Shown here: positions 63,830 to 64,000 of the stretch, piece after piece
How the letters are laid out: every line of letters begins with the position of its first letter
How positions within the stretch are numbered: the first letter of the stretch is position 1
Position numbers and translations under genes: made by a program
Source: Salisapilia sapeloensis
Taxonomy: Eukaryota > Oomycota > Peronosporomycetes > Peronosporales > Salisapiliaceae
Assembly (NCBI GenBank): GCA_023334545.1
Contig: JAADVB010000027.1
Span: 52,581 to 116,580 of the forward strand
Direction of reading: 5' to 3'
Length of the DNA stretch: 64,000 nt
The notes under the pieces: generated by a model
Database searches by the model: none
What the model was told of the DNA's origin: nothing
Seen by the model: the letters and a program-made list of their open reading frames with translations, nothing else

Positions 63830-64000
63830 TCAGCTGGAGTTGCGTACCGAGCCGGTGATGGTATAGCTTTCAAGTCGAAGATACAGATTGGTCGGTTTAG
63901 ATGGACGGATTACTTGACAGGTAGGGTAGCCGACCGTATCATGGAAGAGATAGCCCGATGGTAGCTGACTCGATAAGTCGGGTCGGAACCTATTGTCTGA
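63830..64000 (-). CDS. Possible 3' end of an unknown gene at the right edge
   Basis: The minus strand stays open from the window edge to a TGA at 63830-63832, giving 57 residues that end ESYTITGSVRNSS. The composition (SQLPSGYLFHDTVGYPTC) is protein-like, but the frame is short and the gene's main part would lie beyond the window. Family unknown. Confidence 0.3.
   Translation of the reverse strand, partial: SDNRFRPDLSSQLPSGYLFHDTVGYPTCQVIRPSKPTNLYLRLESYTITGSVRNSS

Overview
The window looks like nuclear DNA of a zoosporic oomycete (stramenopile). This is inferred from gene content and gene structure; no species can be named. Pointers are: START/FYVE-type zinc-finger proteins, an ankyrin protein built of repeats of the 'A-x-x-G-H-x-x-V-L-x-W-L' kind, a diaminopimelate-type lysine decarboxylase, an NRT2-type transporter, very compact spacing (often 30 to 250 bp between genes), and short GT-AG introns of about 50 to 60 nt. 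Many donors read GTACGT or GTACG rather than GTAAGT. Three centriole/flagellum-type genes (CEP104, WDR47-like, CCDC61) fit an organism with flagellated zoospores.

Layout, left to right. 1-5.5 kb: a TMEM135-family membrane gene running off the left edge, diverging from an ELO fatty-acid elongase; a double-PHD protein; the GPI mannosyltransferase PIG-V. 5.7-19 kb: a MED15-like Mediator subunit with a KIX domain and poly-Q, a poorly resolved small gene, a START/FYVE protein, a secretory DnaJ co-chaperone, mitochondrial IF-2, an ankyrin protein, a coiled-coil protein, a small unresolved gene, and a second START/zinc-finger protein. 19-32.5 kb: a signal-peptide-peptidase-like protease, an acidic single-pass membrane protein, the Paf1-complex subunit RTF1, diaminopimelate decarboxylase, an MFS sugar transporter, a gene remnant in a sparse interval, and a Nab2/ZC3H14-type poly(A)-RNA protein. 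32.7-42.6 kb: a Golgi-type mannosyltransferase, a secreted L-type lectin, then DHX37 and Pescadillo (PES1), two ribosome-biogenesis genes transcribed divergently from one short promoter. 42.7-50.6 kb: a PWWP-DEK_C-TFIIS-N chromatin protein, a divergent SMC ATPase in 24 exons, and the PA2G4/EBP1 homologue. 50.9-64 kb: an NRT2 nitrate transporter, CEP104, an EGF-type membrane protein, a WDR47-like LisH/WD40 protein, a small SAP30-like/PHD protein, CCDC61, and the edge of another possible reading frame.

Exon structures were worked out by hand from reading frame, splice signals and family conservation, so individual junctions may be off. The points most worth a second look are: (i) the highly fragmented SMC gene, which has an 18-nt exon carrying the Walker-A lysine and an apparent GC-AG intron; (ii) the flagellar/centriolar genes gathered at the right end; (iii) two chromatin proteins with uncommon domain combinations (PWWP+DEK_C+TFIIS-N and SAP30-like+PHD); and (iv) three coding-looking stretches that match no family I recognise. 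I saw no IS element, CRISPR array, rRNA or tRNA. Promoter notes rest on short motif matches only.
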